Below are positions 21,719 through 23,281 of a DNA stretch of 23,281 nucleotides, one piece after another. Source of the stretch: Frankiaceae bacterium (GTDB lineage: Bacteria > Actinomycetota > Actinomycetes > Mycobacteriales > SCTD01). The number at the start of each line of letters is the position of its first letter. The first letter of the stretch is position 1. The DNA lies in NCBI GenBank assembly GCA_947479995.1, contig CANKBT010000010.1, positions 1 to 23,281 of the forward strand. Reading direction: 5' to 3'. Below the pieces are notes generated by a model. It was not told where the DNA came from, searched no databases, and worked only from the letters and a program-made list of their open reading frames with translations. A program made the position numbers and the translations under genes.

Positions 21719-21740
21719 GGCCGGTGAACACCTCGCGAAC
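21719..21740. promoter_or_regulatory. PHO-box-like 11-bp direct repeat (possible PhoP site)
   Basis: On the minus strand two adjacent 11-base units read GTTCGCGAGGT and GTTCACCGGCC. A further GGTCACC lies just beyond, slightly out of phase. The GTTCACC direct-repeat pattern with 11-base period matches the PhoP box described in Streptomyces. It overlaps the presumed -35 of mshD and lies 66 bp upstream of the PHP phosphoesterase start. A pst gene is nearby. GlnR sites have a similar period, so GlnR is an alternative binder. Confidence 0.45.
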
Positions 21741-21750
21741 ACGCCCGGTC

Positions 21751-21756
21751 TAGCGT
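21751..21756 (+). promoter_or_regulatory. -10 element (TAGCGT) for leaderless mshD
   Basis: TAGCGT is followed by six bases and then the GTG of mshD, the arrangement of a leaderless actinobacterial transcript. No ribosome site precedes the GTG, which agrees with this. Confidence 0.6.
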
Positions 21757-21762
21757 CGGCGC

Positions 21763-22641
21763 GTGCAGACCCTGACCGCACCGGAGGCCGCCGAGGTCCG
21801 CGCGCTCGCCGCCGCGGCGCAGGCCGTCGACGGCTCGCCGCCGCTGTCGGACCAGGTGCTGCTGCACCTCACCGACCCCGGGGAGCACCTGCTCGTGCGC
21901 GCGGAGGGGCGGCTGGTCGGCTACGCCGTCGTGCAGGACGGCACCGGCGAGCTGGTCGTCGCCCCCGACGCCCGGCGCCGCGGCACCGGGCGCGCCCTGG
22001 CGGCGCAGCTGCTCGCGCTCGACCCGGCGCTCGCGGTGTGGGCGCACGGCGAGCACCCGGCGGCGACCCGCATCGCCACCGGGCTGGGCATGCAGCGCGT
22101 GCGGGTGCTGCACAGGCTCGCGCGGCCGCTCGACGCCCCGCTGCCGCCGGTCGCGCTGCCGCCCGGCACGACGCTGCGCCCGTTCGTCGTCGGGCAGGAC
22201 GAGCGGGCCTGGACCGAGGTCAACGCCCGCGCCTTCGCCTCGCACCCCGAGCAGGGGCGCTGGGGCGTCGAGGAGGTGCTGGTCCGCGAGCGCGAGCCGT
22301 GGTTCGACCCGGCCGGCCTGCTGCTCGCCGAGCGCGACGGCGTGCTCGTCGGCTCGCACTGGACCAAGGTCGCCCCCGGCGCGGACGGCGTCGACGAGGG
22401 CGAAGTCTACGTCGTCGGCGTCGACCCGGCGGCGCAGGGCGGCGGCCTCGGCCGGGCGCTGGTGCTCGCCGGCTTGCACCATCTGCGGGACAGGGGCCTG
22501 GCGCGCGTGGTGCTCTACGTGGACGACGACAACACCGGGGCCCGGGCGCTGTACGACCGCCTGGGCTTCGTCACAGCCTCGACGGACGTCCAGTGGGCCG
22601 CGGTCCACGACACACCCGGAACGGCTGCGCGGAGCATCTGA
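21763..22641 (+). CDS. mshD: Mycothiol synthase (acetyl-CoA:Cys-GlcN-Ins acetyltransferase)
   Basis: 292 residues in two tandem GNAT domains, the MshD architecture. The N-terminal domain has LVVAPDARRRGTGRALAAQL; the active C-terminal domain has VYVVGVDPAAQGGGLGRAL and VVLYVDDDNTGARALYDRLGF. A linker at about 125-150 (LPPGTTLRPFVVGQDERAW) matches the family. It acetylates the cysteine amine of Cys-GlcN-Ins to finish mycothiol, the main low-molecular thiol of actinomycetes. The position near glnR and pst is conserved (Rv0819). Predicted leaderless from GTG 21763. It is followed after ten bases by a small hypothetical gene in the same direction. Confidence 0.93.
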   Translation: MQTLTAPEAAEVRALAAAAQAVDGSPPLSDQVLLHLTDPGEHLLVRAEGRLVGYAVVQDGTGELVVAPDARRRGTGRALAAQLLALDPALAVWAHGEHPAATRIATGLGMQRVRVLHRLARPLDAPLPPVALPPGTTLRPFVVGQDERAWTEVNARAFASHPEQGRWGVEEVLVREREPWFDPAGLLLAERDGVLVGSHWTKVAPGADGVDEGEVYVVGVDPAAQGGGLGRALVLAGLHHLRDRGLARVVLYVDDDNTGARALYDRLGFVTASTDVQWAAVHDTPGTAARSI

Positions 22642-22651
22642 CAAGGGGATC

Positions 22652-23104
22652 ATGTCGGACGTGGACGACCGTCTCCGGCTGCTGGCGCACTGGCACGCCC
22701 GCCGCCGCGAGGTCGACGACCTGCTCGACCCCCTGCTGCAGCACGGCCCCGCCGCGGTCGAGCGCGTGAGCGCCCGGCTCGACGACGTGAGCGAGGCCCT
22801 CGCCGCCGAGCGCCTGGCCTTCGAGGCCTTCGCCGCCGCGGCCGAGCTGGCGCAGGTCGCCCTGCCCCGCCCGGTCGGCGCGCTCGAGGCGCTGCCCGTC
22901 GACGAGGTGGCGCAGGCGCGCGCCCGCGCGCAGGCCACCCGCGACGCCGTCCGCGGCCACCCGCACCCCGAGATCGTCGACGTGCTGCTGCACCTCGACC
23001 AGGACGGCCGGCGCCGCGGCGACGACCCGCTCGTGCCGCCCGTCGTACCGCCGGTCGTCGACCTCGACGACGCGCGCCCCCGGCTGACGCCGGTCGACGA
23101 CTGA
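22652..23104 (+). CDS. Small helical hypothetical protein
   Basis: 150 residues, not recognised. The first 115 residues are charged and alanine-rich with heptad-like Leu spacing (DDRLRLLAHWHARRREVDDLL; VERVSARLDDVSEALAAERL), suggesting a coiled coil. The tail is Pro/Val/Asp-rich and probably disordered. There is no signal peptide or membrane helix. AAGGGGA lies before ATG 22652, and the gap to mshD is ten bases, so the two should be co-transcribed. It converges on pstA with only four bases between stop codons. Confidence 0.75.
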   Translation: MSDVDDRLRLLAHWHARRREVDDLLDPLLQHGPAAVERVSARLDDVSEALAAERLAFEAFAAAAELAQVALPRPVGALEALPVDEVAQARARAQATRDAVRGHPHPEIVDVLLHLDQDGRRRGDDPLVPPVVPPVVDLDDARPRLTPVDD

Positions 23105-23108
23105 CCGG

Positions 23109-23281
23109 CTAGCGGGCGCCCTTCGGGGCGAAGAACTTCGCGATCAACCGGGCCAGCACGTTGAGCACCAGCACGATGATGATGAGCACGAGCGCGGCGG
23201 TCCACGCCCGGTCGATGCCGGGGTTGCCGACGCCCGGGTTGACGAACTGGTAGTACGCGTAGACCGGGAGCGTCGCCATGC
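23109..23281 (-). CDS. pstA: PstA phosphate ABC transporter permease, C-terminal end (5' part outside window)
   Basis: Only the last 57 codons are present. They read MATLPVYAYYQFVNPGVGN, then a membrane helix TAALVLIIIVLVLNVLARLI and the tail AKFFAPKGAR. This ending resembles actinobacterial PstA, the inner-membrane permease of the high-affinity phosphate importer PstSCAB. pstB would be expected on the far side of the operon or elsewhere, and none is seen between this end and mshD. Confidence 0.8.
   Translation of the reverse strand, partial: MATLPVYAYYQFVNPGVGNPGIDRAWTAALVLIIIVLVLNVLARLIAKFFAPKGAR
23117..23130 (+). terminator. UUCG-tetraloop hairpin at the convergent gene ends
   Basis: CGCCC (23117-23121), TTCG, GGGCG (23126-23130) forms a perfect 5-bp stem with a stable C(UUCG)G loop in the plus-strand RNA. 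A second small palindrome, cgaagaacttcg, follows at 23129-23140. It lies 13 bases after the hypothetical gene stop but inside the last codons of pstA, so it could end the mshD transcript. There is no U-tract. Confidence 0.45.

Noticed and set aside
19402..23205. Minus-strand open frame of over 1,200 codons through mshD and the PHP gene region
   Set aside because: Only its last 177 codons (from GTG 19935) look like a protein. The rest is antisense or out of frame to mshD and the PHP phosphoesterase.
1..23281. tRNA/rRNA genes, CRISPR arrays, insertion sequences, phage or defence genes
   Set aside because: I looked for cloverleaf-like arms, regularly spaced repeats, transposase motifs and nuclease/helicase domains on both strands by eye and found none.

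Overview
The window looks like a chromosomal segment of a very GC-rich actinomycete (class Actinomycetes). The evidence is extreme G/C at third codon positions, frequent GTG starts with 4-base GTGA/ATGA gene overlaps, a mycothiol synthase gene (mshD), a GlnR-type orphan response regulator, an LAXTG cell-wall sorting signal, and TANNNT -10 elements placed 6-7 bases before start codons (leaderless mRNAs). I cannot name the genus from sequence alone.

Left part (about 1-13820): a cell-surface polysaccharide locus. It holds a partial polytopic glycosyltransferase-like membrane protein (minus). Next comes a plus-strand set: a GT2 glycosyltransferase, an unusual one-chain fusion of an FAD oxidoreductase with a zinc-ribbon SAM methyltransferase, and a GtrA-type membrane protein. 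These converge on a minus-strand set: a GT4 glycosyltransferase, an O-antigen polymerase/ligase-like protein and an ABC-2 export permease with no ATPase beside it. Divergent from the GT4 gene runs a second plus-strand group: a Wzz/BY-kinase-like protein, a small LARTG-anchored secreted protein, a DUF4012 protein and a polyprenyl-phosphate sugar-1-phosphate transferase that would start glycan assembly. A strong hairpin terminator at about 13774-13819 closes the locus.

Middle part (13841-18592, all minus): a sulfur and cell-envelope group arranged much like Mycobacterium tuberculosis Rv0814c-Rv0817c. In transcription order it is an alpha/beta hydrolase, a MoaD/ThiS-like sulfur carrier, an unknown membrane protein, an LmeA-like DUF2993 protein, a membrane-anchored thioredoxin, a cysteine-containing leader peptide (15513-15439), a DUF4395 membrane protein, a CysA-type thiosulfate sulfurtransferase and a DUF1416 (SseC-like) protein. 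The leader peptide has its own leaderless promoter inside the end of the thioredoxin gene and is probably a cysteine-responsive attenuator of the last three genes.

Right part (18593-23281): glnR (plus) converges on a two-gene minus-strand unit, a Tat-exported PHP-domain phosphoesterase with a very histidine-rich N-terminus and an unknown protein. Divergent from it is leaderless mshD followed by a small helical hypothetical gene. The last 173 bases are the 3' end of pstA (phosphate ABC permease, minus). A direct repeat resembling a PhoP (PHO) box lies between the PHP gene and mshD. The order glnR-mshD-pst matches Rv0818-Rv0819-Rv0820.

No tRNA, rRNA, CRISPR array, insertion sequence or prophage gene was seen. 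No stretch longer than about 110 bases lacks a gene.
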